Assembly: GCA_021397835.1 (NCBI GenBank)
Contig: JAJFZO010000094.1
Coordinates: forward strand, 2,892,501-2,956,500
Length of the DNA stretch: 64,000 nucleotides
Origin: Moringa oleifera
Taxonomy: Eukaryota > Streptophyta > Magnoliopsida > Brassicales > Moringaceae
Direction of reading: 5' to 3'
Notes under the pieces: generated by a model
Told to the model about the DNA's origin: nothing
The model's input: the letters and a program-made list of their open reading frames with translations, nothing else
Databases searched by the model: none
Program-made: the position numbers and the translations under genes
Part shown: positions 51,151 to 64,000 of the stretch, piece by piece
Layout of the letters: each line of letters begins with the position of its first letter
Numbering within the stretch: the stretch's first letter is position 1

Positions 51151-53850
51151 AACTTTTATTCAAAAAATATCATATTTAAAAATAAAAAAAAATTATGATT
51201 GTTAAAAAATATAAAATACTTAAAATATTTATAAAAACAAAGAAAATTATTAAAAATAATTAATTTATTTATAATGGAATCGTGTGTTCTTCTATTTCCT
51301 TACTTGAGTATAAACACATCTACAAAAAGTTCACAAATCAAGTGTTCCGTGTACGCAAGTATGACCATAATCCACGAAATTTACTTATAAAAGGGGTAAT
51401 GATCTTCACTTTTAAAATGCACATTTTCCATTATGATTTTCTTTTCTCGCAATCTCCAAGCTATCAATAATAGATATTTAATTAGGAGTAATATGTATTA
51501 TGATGTATGTTGTTATTTGAATTTGCAACCTTGATTGAATTCTCATTATAAGACTAATGAGACATCAAAAAGGTGAGCGTATGCCATGTGCCTAATAATG
51601 CTATCATTTGCCCCAAAAAAAAATTGTTAATTAACCAGACATTATATTTCAATACTCTCAAGTTAATAATTAATTGTTAATTGTTAGTTTTTCATGGTGT
51701 TGTATTTTCATTTAATTCTAGGACTATTATTTTGATTTTGAATCACATGTAAATATTGTTTATTTTTTATATAAATATTTCTATAATTTTAAAAAACATT
51801 ATTAAATATGTAAATAATCAAGTTTTTATATATTGATTATCAAGTAGTTCTTCAGTAAAATAATAAAAATTAAATTATAATATCATCCACTATTTTAAAG
51901 TTTAATTTTGATTTTCAAATTTTCATCTTCATTTTTTATATGAAAAAGATAATGGCATTTTAATAAAAGAAATTATAAATATAAATAAAATTATGCCAAG
52001 TTCGTTTCTTGATTTAAGTTTTCTTATATCAATTAATTCGATTTTATATTCAAACTCTCATCTTGGGCCACTTTGAAAAAGGTTGAGGATTCTTCAAAGA
52101 TAATCTAAGAACAAAAAGAAAGTTTGTTGAAAAAATTAAAAATTACAAAACCTATAAAATAAAATAAAAAAATCTCTTTTTGTTTGTTGTATTCATCTCA
52201 TTCTCTTCCTTTTTCTTTCATTTTTTATTATCTTTCTCTCTCCCAGTTCCTTGTTATTCTTAAATTATTTTAGAAAAATCTTCAGATATTTTGGAATTTA
52301 TTCAAATTAAAAATTTAGGTGTAAAATTAAATTAATTAATAAAATAAAGTTTAAATTAAAAATAAACTTAATATGTATTTCTGTTTTATATTTAGGAGGT
52401 TCATACTTATTATCTTTGTTCATGGATTTCTTATTTTGGATCAAAAACAGAAAATATAATTAGAGTGGTTGCAGCTGTCAAATGGGGTAACTGCATTTCC
52501 TTGTCCATGTGATTACTTGCCAAACAGTCAATGAATAATGGAGGACTCATGTTGGCTTGGTTGCCTTCTAAGCACTATTAAATTAGGATAATCAAGACAC
52601 CACGCAAGCAATGATGATAAGCCAATTGGGTAAATGAGATTATCATTTTAGGTTGTCACTCACTATCCGATGTTAATCACAGATTACCGTTTATTTAATG
52701 GTCACATCATATCCACATAGATACAGAATTTTAAGCACTGCTTAAAGTTACATGCTTTGCACTGGAAAAAGCAGCCTTTCATTTGTCAGCTTTGGATTTT
52801 ATTAATATAAAATCAGAAATCCAACGGATGAATTAACTTGTAATCTATCTGAAGTTTTAAATTTAACATTGGAGAAAAAGGTGCACACTTTATGAGTAAA
52901 TTGATGCAAGTTTGATAATGGTTCTTGTAAAGCATGTGAAAATTATTCAGAGTGAACATGCTTCCTTGGAACTTGAAAATTCCTTGAAGACAAGAAAAAA
53001 ATAGGAAATGGAAAAGAAAAATGGATTTTACTAATTCATACTTAGAAAGATTCTATTGATATATGGTGGGTGACTGACAGAATAGTTACTGCGCTGTTGA
53101 TATGCAGCAACGGGCCGTTGATGCCTGAGTGAGAATAATGGGAACCAGCAATGATTACGGATATGGAGGAGGCCAATCAGGCTGCCGGTGACAAATGATG
53201 GTAAGATAACGTCCAGCTAATTATAGTAGGGCCAAAAAGTCAAGGGGACCTTTAGGTGCCTGCGGCTCTTGTGTGACGCAATTGATAATGAACAGGGACA
53301 CAGAGAATCCTCTTTTAAAGCAGAAGAAAAAGGAAAATGAGGGATAATAATTGGCATTAACAAGTTAAACAAAGAGAATTCATTCAGGTCACTGTGTGAA
53401 ATGGAAGAAATATAAATATTATTGACAATCTCCGGTTTTCGGGGTAGCTTGAAAGCGTGGCTGCCTTGGAATGGCTGGTTTGCTCCGAAAGCAACGCCTT
53501 TGACGGAGGCCTCTGTGTGTGTGTCTCTCTCTCTCTTCCGCTGGAAAATTAGGTTGGCAGTTTGGCCCCTTGGCACTCCCCTTGCACCCCCTTTCTATTG
53601 TCCTCCACTAAATGCCAGAAAACTTTTGTTTGCAATGCACTTCTCCGTTCCCTTCCGCGTTTTAACGGGCCACCGTGATGTCCTTTACTTAATTCTTTAA
53701 TCAATTTATGTAATCTTTTGGGCAAATACATGGCGTCGTACCACTACCCTACCCACTACAGTAAACCTGTTAACATTCCCTACCTTCTCGGTCTTTGTTT
53801 TTCTCTTTTACTTTACTCATGATACACACCCAGTTACTCTGTCCCTCTCT
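51151..53850. other. Intergenic DNA upstream of the subtilase
   Basis: AT-rich up to about 52,400, more balanced near the subtilase. Around 53,515-53,535 there is a short TG/TC microsatellite. Open frames in 53,200-53,730 lack family resemblance. Confidence 0.45.
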
Positions 53851-53856
53851 GCTTCC

Positions 53857-53863
53857 TATAAAA
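53857..53863 (+). promoter_or_regulatory. TATA box of the subtilase gene
   Basis: TATAAAA lies 53 bases before the start codon at 53,916, giving a short leader of about 25 bases. A pyrimidine-rich stretch surrounds it. Confidence 0.6.
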
Positions 53864-53915
53864 CCTTACCTTCTTCTCCTCTCAGCTGGATTGTAAAAGC
53901 TTTTCCCACTTGGCA

Positions 53916-57722
<3,807 letters not shown>

Positions 57723-58572
57723 CAAGCTAGATACGTAGAGTTCAGCTTAGGACCTTTGTGAAAGATGTTGAGGGAGAATGGTACATATGAACATATAAAA
57801 TGCCCATTTAAACATATTCCCAAGTTCAAAAACCTGTCACAATTGCTTATGCTTGTAGATGGCAAAGCAATAAAATAGTATTAAGATCATTCGTTAAAGG
57901 ATCAATTTTAAGAGTACTGATGTACAAATTCAATGAAATATCTCCTCCCTCTGTATCACTTGCTTGCTTGAATGTGCATTGTCTTTATAAAATGTAAATG
58001 CTATCAGATGAATGATGACTGAACCTTGATCAGAGTGCCATAAGAGTTCCTTGAGAAGCCACTCAATTGTATTAACCATGAAACTATAGATTCAAAGAGG
58101 AGCCATAACAGGTACATTCCAAAATTTGCAAGGATTTTAAAAGGTTGTGCCTGGTCAGGTACTTGGCTTTAATCAGGACCACAGCTTCCCTTTCGGGCAG
58201 AGAGATGTCATGTCTCTTATTAACTCCAATAATAAGACAAATAAACTTTCTGTGTGCTTTATTCATTTAATCAGTTGTTCACACAGATGCATGATTATGC
58301 ACTTAGATCTTAACTTTGTTGGGATAAAAACTTATAACATCCAGAGGGTACTTGGTATCACTGGTACTATCAAATAACCAAAACTAATCAGATTTTTGAA
58401 ACAACTACCATTCTTGATACATCCATTTTACATGCAGCTTGTCAGAAACAACAAAAAGACCAGTTGCCCACATCAATGTTACACCATATGGAATTGCATG
58501 ATCAAACTGAAGAAAGCCCATCTAATAACTAACAAAATGAATAGTTTCATCAAAGAGCTTGCATCACCACCA
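57723..58572. other. 3' flank of the subtilase and spacer to the 126-bp array
   Basis: Non-coding DNA. The 3' untranslated region of the subtilase should lie in the first few hundred bases (an AATAAA occurs near 57,870). The right end carries the lead of the open frame that runs through the array. Confidence 0.45.
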
Positions 58573-59456
58573 TGCAAACCTTCACAGTACGTATTCACAA
58601 ATATATGCACCAATATGAAATCCCATAACAGGGAAGACAACTTGAAACAATTTAAGGCAACTTCAATCCTCGAGATTGAGGAGCTGAAGGATCAATTATG
58701 CAAACCTTCACAGTATGTATTCACAAATATATGCACCAATATGAAATCCCATAACAGGGAAGACAACTTGAAACAATTTAAGGCAACTTCAATCCTCGAG
58801 ATTGAAGAGCTGAAGGATCAATTATGCAAACCTTCACAGTATGTATTCACAAATATATGCACCAATATGAAATCCCATAACAGGGAAGACAACTTGAAAC
58901 AATTTAAGGCAACTTCAATCCTCGAGATTGAAGAGCTGAAGGATCAATTATGCAAACCTTCACAGTATGTATTCACAAATATATGCACCAATATGAAATC
59001 CCATAACAGGGAAGACAACTTGAAACAATTTAAGGCAACTTCAATCCTCGAGATTGAAGAGCTGAAGGATCAATTATGCAAACCTTCACAGTATGTATTC
59101 ACAAATATATGCACCAATATGAAATCCCATAACAGGGAAGACAACTTGAAACAATTTAAGGCAACTTCAATCCTCGAGATTGAAGAGCTGAAGGATCAAT
59201 TATGCAAACCTTCACAGTATGTATTCACAAATATATGCACCAATATGAAATCCCATAACAGGGAAGACAACTTGAAACAATTTAAGGCAACTTCAATCCT
59301 CGAGATTGAAGAGCTGAAGGATCAATTATGCAAACCTTCACAGTATGTATTCACAAATATATGCACCAATATGAAATCCCATAACAGGGAAGACAACTTG
59401 AAACAATTTAAGGCAACTTCAATCCACACGAGATTGAAGAGCTGAAGGATCAATTA
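58573..59456. repeat. Tandem array of seven 126-bp units
   Basis: Units begin TGCAAACCTTCACAGTA at 58573, 58699, 58825, 58951, 59077, 59203 and 59329. Units 2-6 look identical; unit 1 differs at about two sites and unit 7 carries a 2-base gain (CCACACGAG in place of CCTCGAG). Because 126 is divisible by three, an open frame of 349 codons (58396-59445, plus strand) runs through all units and repeats 42 residues, starting CKPSQYVFTNICTNMKSH. The right end of the array overlaps the last 12 codons of the minus-strand coiled-coil gene, so the unit is best read as that gene's final codons plus 3' untranslated sequence, amplified. The plus-strand frame may be fortuitous. Confidence 0.95.
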
Positions 59457-59808
59457 GACCTTCTAACACAACAAGCTCGTCCAAGAGGGTAAGCTTGTAA
59501 TCTTCAATAGCTTTCATCTCATTTTCTAGCTTTTCCAACTCCATTCCCAGGCTAACACTTTCTTCCCCTAGTAGTAAACATTTCCACCTCAGTGCGTGGC
59601 ACTCATTTTGAGATGATGGGTCTGGAGAAACTTTATTCCTCACGTTTCTACTGGAGGCCTTCTGCACTGTTCCTAATGGTAAAAGTTCATGCACTTGCTG
59701 AACTTCTTGAATAACATTTCCTGGTAAGTGAGGAGAGGATGATTTTGGCATTGACATCGAGACAGGATTTGAAAGATTTTCAGAAGCTTGCATTCTTTTA
59801 TCTTGCAT
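59419..59808 (-). CDS. Small coiled-coil protein of unknown function, likely snoRNA-host gene
   Basis: The coding exon starts after an acceptor at 59832-59831 and its first ATG is 59,808, giving 129 residues. The N-terminal half is Ser/Pro-rich and probably disordered. The C-terminal half, from RWKCLLLGEESVSLGMELE to LLDELVVLEGLIDP, is a Leu/Glu heptad coiled coil. I do not recognise the family. The leader exon is probably 61959 to about 62170 (donor at 61958-61957), leaving a 2.1-kb intron with four snoRNA-like elements. The stop lies inside the 126-bp array: in unit 7 a 2-base gain changes the tail to SRVD-stop, where the other units would read SRGLKLP-stop. The exon link and start are inferred; transcript data would settle them. 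Confidence 0.55.
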   Translation of the reverse strand: MQDKRMQASENLSNPVSMSMPKSSSPHLPGNVIQEVQQVHELLPLGTVQKASSRNVRNKVSPDPSSQNECHALRWKCLLLGEESVSLGMELEKLENEMKAIEDYKLTLLDELVVLEGLIDPSALQSRVD

Positions 59809-59830
59809 TTCTTTGCCAATACTATTCAAA

Positions 59831-60737
59831 CTGTTCAAACACACAACAGAAGACAAATACCATAGCTAATAAGCAAGTTGTACAAAAAAAGAAATTGAGG
59901 ACTTTTGGGTGTACAAAAAATCTATAAGAACACAAGGGCAGCAGAGTATAAGAGAGAAGCAAAGTGACTTTCAATAAGCACCATTACTTTTTTTTAAATA
60001 AAAAAAGATCGATAAATTGACCTGAAGAACTTGTTTTTAAACATCACCTAAATTCATGCATGCAAGTACATATATTAGTATGTATATATACAGTGAAGGA
60101 GTAAAATTTGGCCAATAAAAAAAAAGTGGAGGTAACTTTAACTGTCATTAAGCAATTTAAAAACTGGATTCAAACATTGAATTAATATCAGTCCTTATGG
60201 CACCTAATAATCAAATCCTTTTCAAACATAATTATTGCATTTAATGTAGACACAATACTTACATTGTCCTTTTCACAGTTATTAAATTATGCAAAGAGTA
60301 ACCTAGAGTCTTATGCAAATCATCAGTTCACTTTTTAACTACTTTTTGATATTCCCATGAAAAAAACAAGTGACCAATTCACATAAGCATTCTCTGGTCA
60401 ATAATCTTTTACATTCCTTTTGTCTGTAAGTTTTATTAGCAACTAGTGCAGTATGTTATGTACATAACAACATTTCATAACATTGCAATACATTTAATTC
60501 AAATGGAAAAAAGGCACTAATTAGTATAATTCCACAGATTCAAATTCACAAGCACTTTTAGTTTGTGGCAGATGTATCTGTTTTTGCTGCCACGCAGCAA
60601 ATAAACGGATTAATGAAAATCAAAAGAAAGATGAAGCAACCTAATATGCCACCAAAGTAAGTTGTAAAAGCCAAATTTAACCAAATAAAACTAAATAATC
60701 CTCCCCTTCCAAACATTTGAAAACAAAAAGAGAAATA
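59831..60737. other. 3' part of the long intron of the coiled-coil gene
   Basis: AT-rich non-coding DNA. A perfect 8-base hairpin with a 3-base loop (TTTGCTGC/GCAGCAAA) lies at 60,583-60,601; nothing around it completes a known RNA fold. Confidence 0.4.
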
Positions 60738-60917
60738 TAGATGTGAAATTTTTTAGCAGAAGACACAGAAACACACTAATTAACAAATCCAGTTAGTCAA
60801 ATCTTGAAGAACATCCTTAACATATAACAGTTTTGATCAAATAAACCAATAGAAGGTCATTTATATGCTCTTAAAAACAATGTCAAATACAGATATATTT
60901 AAGTTAAATTTCTGCAC

Positions 60918-61014
60918 AGATGGATCAGATTTCTGGCTTGGATTCTCAAAAGAGAACATATCGCTCAGTATATTCAGCTTCGATCATGTGGGGAAATAAT
61001 CCTCACTTCCATCT
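60918..61014 (-). ncRNA. C/D-box snoRNA-like element, copy 1
   Basis: On the minus strand a 7-base terminal stem AGATGGA/TCCATCT encloses a C-like box (GTGAGGA, 61006-61000, one mismatch to RUGAUGA) and a perfect D box CTGA (60928-60925) directly next to the stem. An internal CTGA at 60977-60974 may be D'. Length is 97 bases. The guide before box D reads TCCAAGCCAGAAAT. The rRNA or snRNA target was not identified. Confidence 0.5.
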
Positions 61015-61267
61015 AAAACATATTTACACAATATTATCTCCGCTAGCATGCAACAAAGAATCTTAAAGAAATCTGGATGTGAATATTTTTTTTTTTTGGT
61101 AGAAGACACACAAACGCAAAAATTATCAAATCCAGTTAGTCAAATCTTGAGAAACAGACTCCTCTACAACAAACAAACATTTTTGGACAAATAAACTCTT
61201 AGATGTTCAATTATACACTCATGAAACCAATGTCAAACACAGAAACGTTTAAATTGAATTTCTACAA

Positions 61268-61364
61268 AGATGGATCAGATTTCTGGCTTGGATTCTCGAA
61301 AGAGAACAGTTCGCTCAGTATATTCAGCTTCGATCATGTGGGGAAATAATCCTCACTTCCATCT
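61268..61364 (-). ncRNA. C/D-box snoRNA-like element, copy 2
   Basis: Same 97-base layout as copy 1: stem AGATGGA/TCCATCT, C-like GTGAGGA and box D CTGA. It differs from copy 1 at a few positions, all in the middle segment between the D' region and the guide. Confidence 0.5.
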
Positions 61365-61498
61365 CAAATATACTTGCACAATATTATCTCTACTACCATG
61401 CAACAAAGCACTCATAATTGAAATCTTGAATTACACACAAAGTTTAAACAAAAGAGAGAATATACTATTGCATTCTAACTAATTTATTTATTTCGGGA

Positions 61499-61620
61499 TT
61501 TGGAAAGATCACAGCTCTGGCTTTGAAATCAATCTCAAAAAGAAGAATGATGATTATAGACAGCAAAAGTTAGAATCAACTTCGATCAGATGGGGAAAGT
61601 CTCCTCACATCCCTTCCAAA
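61499..61620 (-). ncRNA. Degenerate C/D-box snoRNA-like element, copy 3
   Basis: A related 122-base element has its own stem TTTGGAA/TTCCAAA, the conserved TTTCCCCA and GATCGAAG segments and AAGCCAGAG before the D position, but the D box reads CTGTGA. It may be inactive or diverged in target. Confidence 0.3.
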
Positions 61621-61713
61621 AACACTCAAAAGGAAAAACATCTTAAGATACACACTCAAACAAAAAAGAAAAGAGAAAACAATAAAAATAGGTAGCTTGA
61701 AATTGAAACACAA

Positions 61714-61814
61714 AGATGGATCAGAGTTCTGGCTTGGAATCTCTAACAAAGAGACAAAAATCGCACATTCTGTTCAGCTTCGATCATCTGGGGAAATACT
61801 CATCAACTCCATCT
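61714..61814 (-). ncRNA. C/D-box snoRNA-like element, copy 4
   Basis: The most canonical copy, 101 bases: stem AGATGGA/TCCATCT, box C with a perfect TGATGA core, and box D CTGA. It keeps TTTCCCCA, ATGATCGAAGCTGA and CCAAGCCAGAA of the other copies while the rest has drifted. This supports reading the whole group on the minus strand, the strand of the host transcript. Confidence 0.55.
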
Positions 61815-62198
61815 TCACTTAATTTCAGATTCTCACAAGAAATTAAGAACAAATAAACTAAAAACAAAACGATGCTATAAACACACGAATCCGCATAAAA
61901 AAAATAAACATTTATCCTAATCTGCAACCAAAAGAATAGGCAAGACACACATAGGTACCTAAGCGTGATTGCAGAGAGGAAGCAGTTGTAGCGTCAGCTC
62001 ATACACAACGCCCACCGTGCACAGAGCGCAGGTAATCAGTATATGACGCATCAAAAGTGAAAACTACAAAAGCTTAACCCTAAACCTTAACAGATATTGA
62101 AAGATTAGAGCCTACAGAAGAACAAGCCACGTTTCGGAGACGACTACCAGGAAGACACCTCGGAGGCTGCTTGTGAAAGATAAGTGAGGGACGCAGCT
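61815..62198 (-). other. Leader exon and start of the long intron of the snoRNA-host-like gene
   Basis: A donor (CTTAG then GTACCT) at 61958-61957 closes a probable untranslated leader exon that begins near 62,170. The leader has only a three-codon upstream frame. A second AACCCTAAACC motif lies at 62076-62086. Confidence 0.45.
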
Positions 62199-62232
62199 TA
62201 TTTATAGGCGTAAGTTGAGAGGGAAACCCTAA
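62199..62232 (-). promoter_or_regulatory. Telo-box and TATA promoter of the snoRNA-host-like gene
   Basis: On the minus strand a TATA box TATAAATA (62206-62199) follows a telo-box; the plus strand reads AAACCCTAA at 62224-62232. Telo-boxes near the TATA box are typical of plant genes for snoRNAs, ribosomal proteins and other translation components. That link strengthens the snoRNA reading of the intron elements. Confidence 0.6.
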
Positions 62233-62267
62233 TCCTAATGAAATACAAGTTCGAGGAGACTGTATAA

Positions 62268-62270
<3 letters not shown>

Positions 62271-62311
<41 letters not shown>
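62271..62311. repeat. (TA)n microsatellite
   Basis: About twenty TA units just upstream of the snoRNA-host-like promoter. Length is likely variable between individuals. Confidence 0.95.
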
Positions 62312-62316
<5 letters not shown>

Positions 62317-64000
62317 TTTTTAAATAGTGAAAAATATTGATGAGTAAATGTTTTTAAAAATTTTGTTTTTAAAATTCTTATTTACATATTTATAAATTAA
62401 TAAAAAATAATTAAATTAAATTTCATAAAAAATTAAAAATTAAAATATTTGAATTAAAGATTTTATATTATAAATTTTGATTTCAAATTTTAAATAAAGA
62501 TTTCAAAAAACCTTAATGTTATATGTTATCAATCAAATTTTTAGGTTTAAAAAGCAATAAATTTAATATTAAATTATCAATTTGATTTAAATTAAATATT
62601 ATTAAAAAATTTAAAATTTAAAAATATTTAGATTAAAATTTTTATATCAAAAATTTTGATTTAAAATTTTTCACAATGTAAAGATATATTCAAGCTATAA
62701 TTATAAAAAATTTTATTATTTTTTAACTTATTACGCTTTTTTAAAATTTTAAATATTAAAAATTTAAAAATATATTTTTTTAATTTTCAAAAAATTATGA
62801 AACTTTTATGATCGTAGTTTAAACATTTTTTTTATATTTGTAAAAAATTTTAAGTAAAATTTATTATAAAAAATCTTCAATCTGAATATTTTTATAAATC
62901 AATTTATTACTTTTAAATATAAAAGTTTGATAGGCAACATAAGAGACTTTTACTCTAAATTTTTTTATAAAAAATATTTTTAAAAAAAATTAAAATAAAT
63001 ATAATATAAAATTTTTGTATTTATTTTAAGTTATCAATTAAATTTTTATATTAAAAAAATGACAAATCAAACAATGATTTATGTTTCAAATTCAACGTTA
63101 TTAATAAATTAAAAATTAAAGATATTCAAATTATGAATCTTATATAAAAAAAATTTAACTTAAATTTGAGAAATAGACTTGAAGTAGAGAAAACAACTCA
63201 TTTGAGTTGGTTTTGAGGTATTTTAACAATAAAAATACTCTCAAGTTTTTATAATTATTTGAAATAAAATTCAATTTGAATCAAATTAATATATTAAAAT
63301 TTGATTTATCACTTTTAAATATAAAAAGCTTAATTGATAAATAGAGTAAATATTAAGCTTCTATACAATAACTTTTATTTCAAAATTTTTTGAGTAGTGA
63401 AAATATTTTAAAAAATTTATTGTAAAAAATTTTAAAAATTTATATTAAATTGCTTATGAGGTAAAAATTATTCAAAATTAAGAAATTGACTCAAAATTTA
63501 GTGTAAAATTTATTTGAGTAATTTTTTAAGTTATTCAAAATAAAAATATGTTTAATTTTTTAGGTTAATTGCACCAATAAGATATACAATTGGTTTACAA
63601 TCTCAAATTAAAACTTGTAAAAAAAATATCTATTTAAGAGTTACTTTTTTTTTTTTAATTCTTAAAAGGTCAAAAAGTCAACCTCTTTGGTCTTATGAAA
63701 ATTCTACATTGCTCTTTAAAATCACTAATTTGACAAAATCGACATAAAAAAATTTAACAGATGGATTAAAAGTGAGGCAAATTGAATTATTTTAGATAAA
63801 ATTAAATCAAATTGAAGTTGGTAATTTAAATTAGAACTTGCTTTAAGTGCAGTTTTCTTTTTATTTACCTTGATAAAAGGTTAACTTATTCTTTTCATAT
63901 GGTTTTAAAATTTATTTGTGGAAATATTTTAATTACACACAAACTAAATTGCACGAAAATTATTTAAATATTTTTAAAAATAAAATTTATAGTGGATATC
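62312..64000. other. Extremely AT-rich intergenic DNA
   Basis: Nearly continuous A/T runs with frequent TTAAAATT-type words. No coding frame, RNA gene or clear transposon was recognised. Confidence 0.55.

Larger units (their letters stand above)
60738..61400. repeat. Tandem duplication of about 345 bp carrying the snoRNA-like element
   Basis: The block from about 60,738 is repeated from about 61,076. Shared landmarks are AATCCAGTTAGTCAAATCTTG (60,786 and 61,129) and the 97-base element starting at 60,918 and 61,268. Flanks have drifted more than the element, which suggests the element is under constraint. Confidence 0.75.

Noticed and set aside
53422..53731. Overlapping 60- to 119-codon frames on both strands upstream of the subtilase
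   Set aside because: Frames open on both strands in a GC-balanced promoter region, with a microsatellite inside; none resembles a protein family.
58396..59445. 349-residue plus-strand repeat protein as a confirmed gene
   Set aside because: The frame stays open only because the unit length is a multiple of three; no promoter, signal or domain supports it, and the array overlaps the 3' end of a gene on the other strand. It is reported as a repeat and a finding.
58573..59456. CRISPR-like array
   Set aside because: The units are contiguous without spacers and lie in a plant genome; this is a minisatellite.
60541..60620. H/ACA snoRNA candidate around the GCTGC hairpin
   Set aside because: Only one perfect hairpin and a doubtful H box could be found; the second hairpin and a proper ACA end are missing.

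Overview
The window is nuclear DNA of a flowering plant, most likely a eudicot. It is strongly AT-rich. Its genes are split by short GT-AG introns, and long gene-free stretches are filled with decayed Ty1/copia and LINE relics. The gene families are plant-specific: phi-class GST, plastid phytoene synthase, DUF26 receptor kinase, SDG40-type SET protein, nodulin-21-like iron transporter, SBT subtilase and a defensin-like peptide. The species cannot be named from the sequence. Exon models were built by hand from reading frame, splice signals and family knowledge, and every model given closes without a frame break.

Layout. 0-9.5 kb: the 3' end of a defensin-like gene (+), a GSTF12/TT19-type anthocyanin GST (+), and phytoene synthase (-). 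9.5-24.8 kb: a gene-poor block with three copia relics (two on -, one on + with its 3' LTR), a broken wax-ester-synthase (WSD) gene, and a pair of diverged ~750-bp direct repeats. 24.8-28.5 kb: a cysteine-rich receptor-like kinase (-). 28.5-37.5 kb: repeats only, including a 207-bp tandem duplication, a gag-like relic and a 60-bp repeat field between two direct repeats. 37.5-43.0 kb: SDG40 (+). 43.8-44.7 kb: intronless vacuolar-iron-transporter-like gene (-). 45.8-46.7 kb: small, probably plastid, membrane protein (-). 49.5-51.2 kb: 5'-truncated LINE. 53.9-57.7 kb: 11-exon subtilase (+). 58.6-59.5 kb: seven 126-bp tandem repeats. 59.4-62.2 kb: small coiled-coil gene (-) whose long intron holds four related C/D-snoRNA-like elements, with a telo-box/TATA promoter. 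62.3-64 kb: extremely AT-rich DNA.

How the genes relate. GSTF12, PSY and SDG40 occur here in the order of their Arabidopsis chromosome 5 counterparts (AT5G17220, AT5G17230, AT5G17240, from memory), so this looks like an old syntenic block stretched by mobile elements and by the receptor kinase. Two pigment genes, one for vacuolar anthocyanin loading and one for entry into carotenoid synthesis, lie tail to tail 2.8 kb apart. The remaining genes show no obvious shared pathway. The least ordinary part is the last 5 kb: a snoRNA-host-like gene whose 3' end has been amplified into an array that leaves a 349-residue repetitive reading frame open on the opposite strand.
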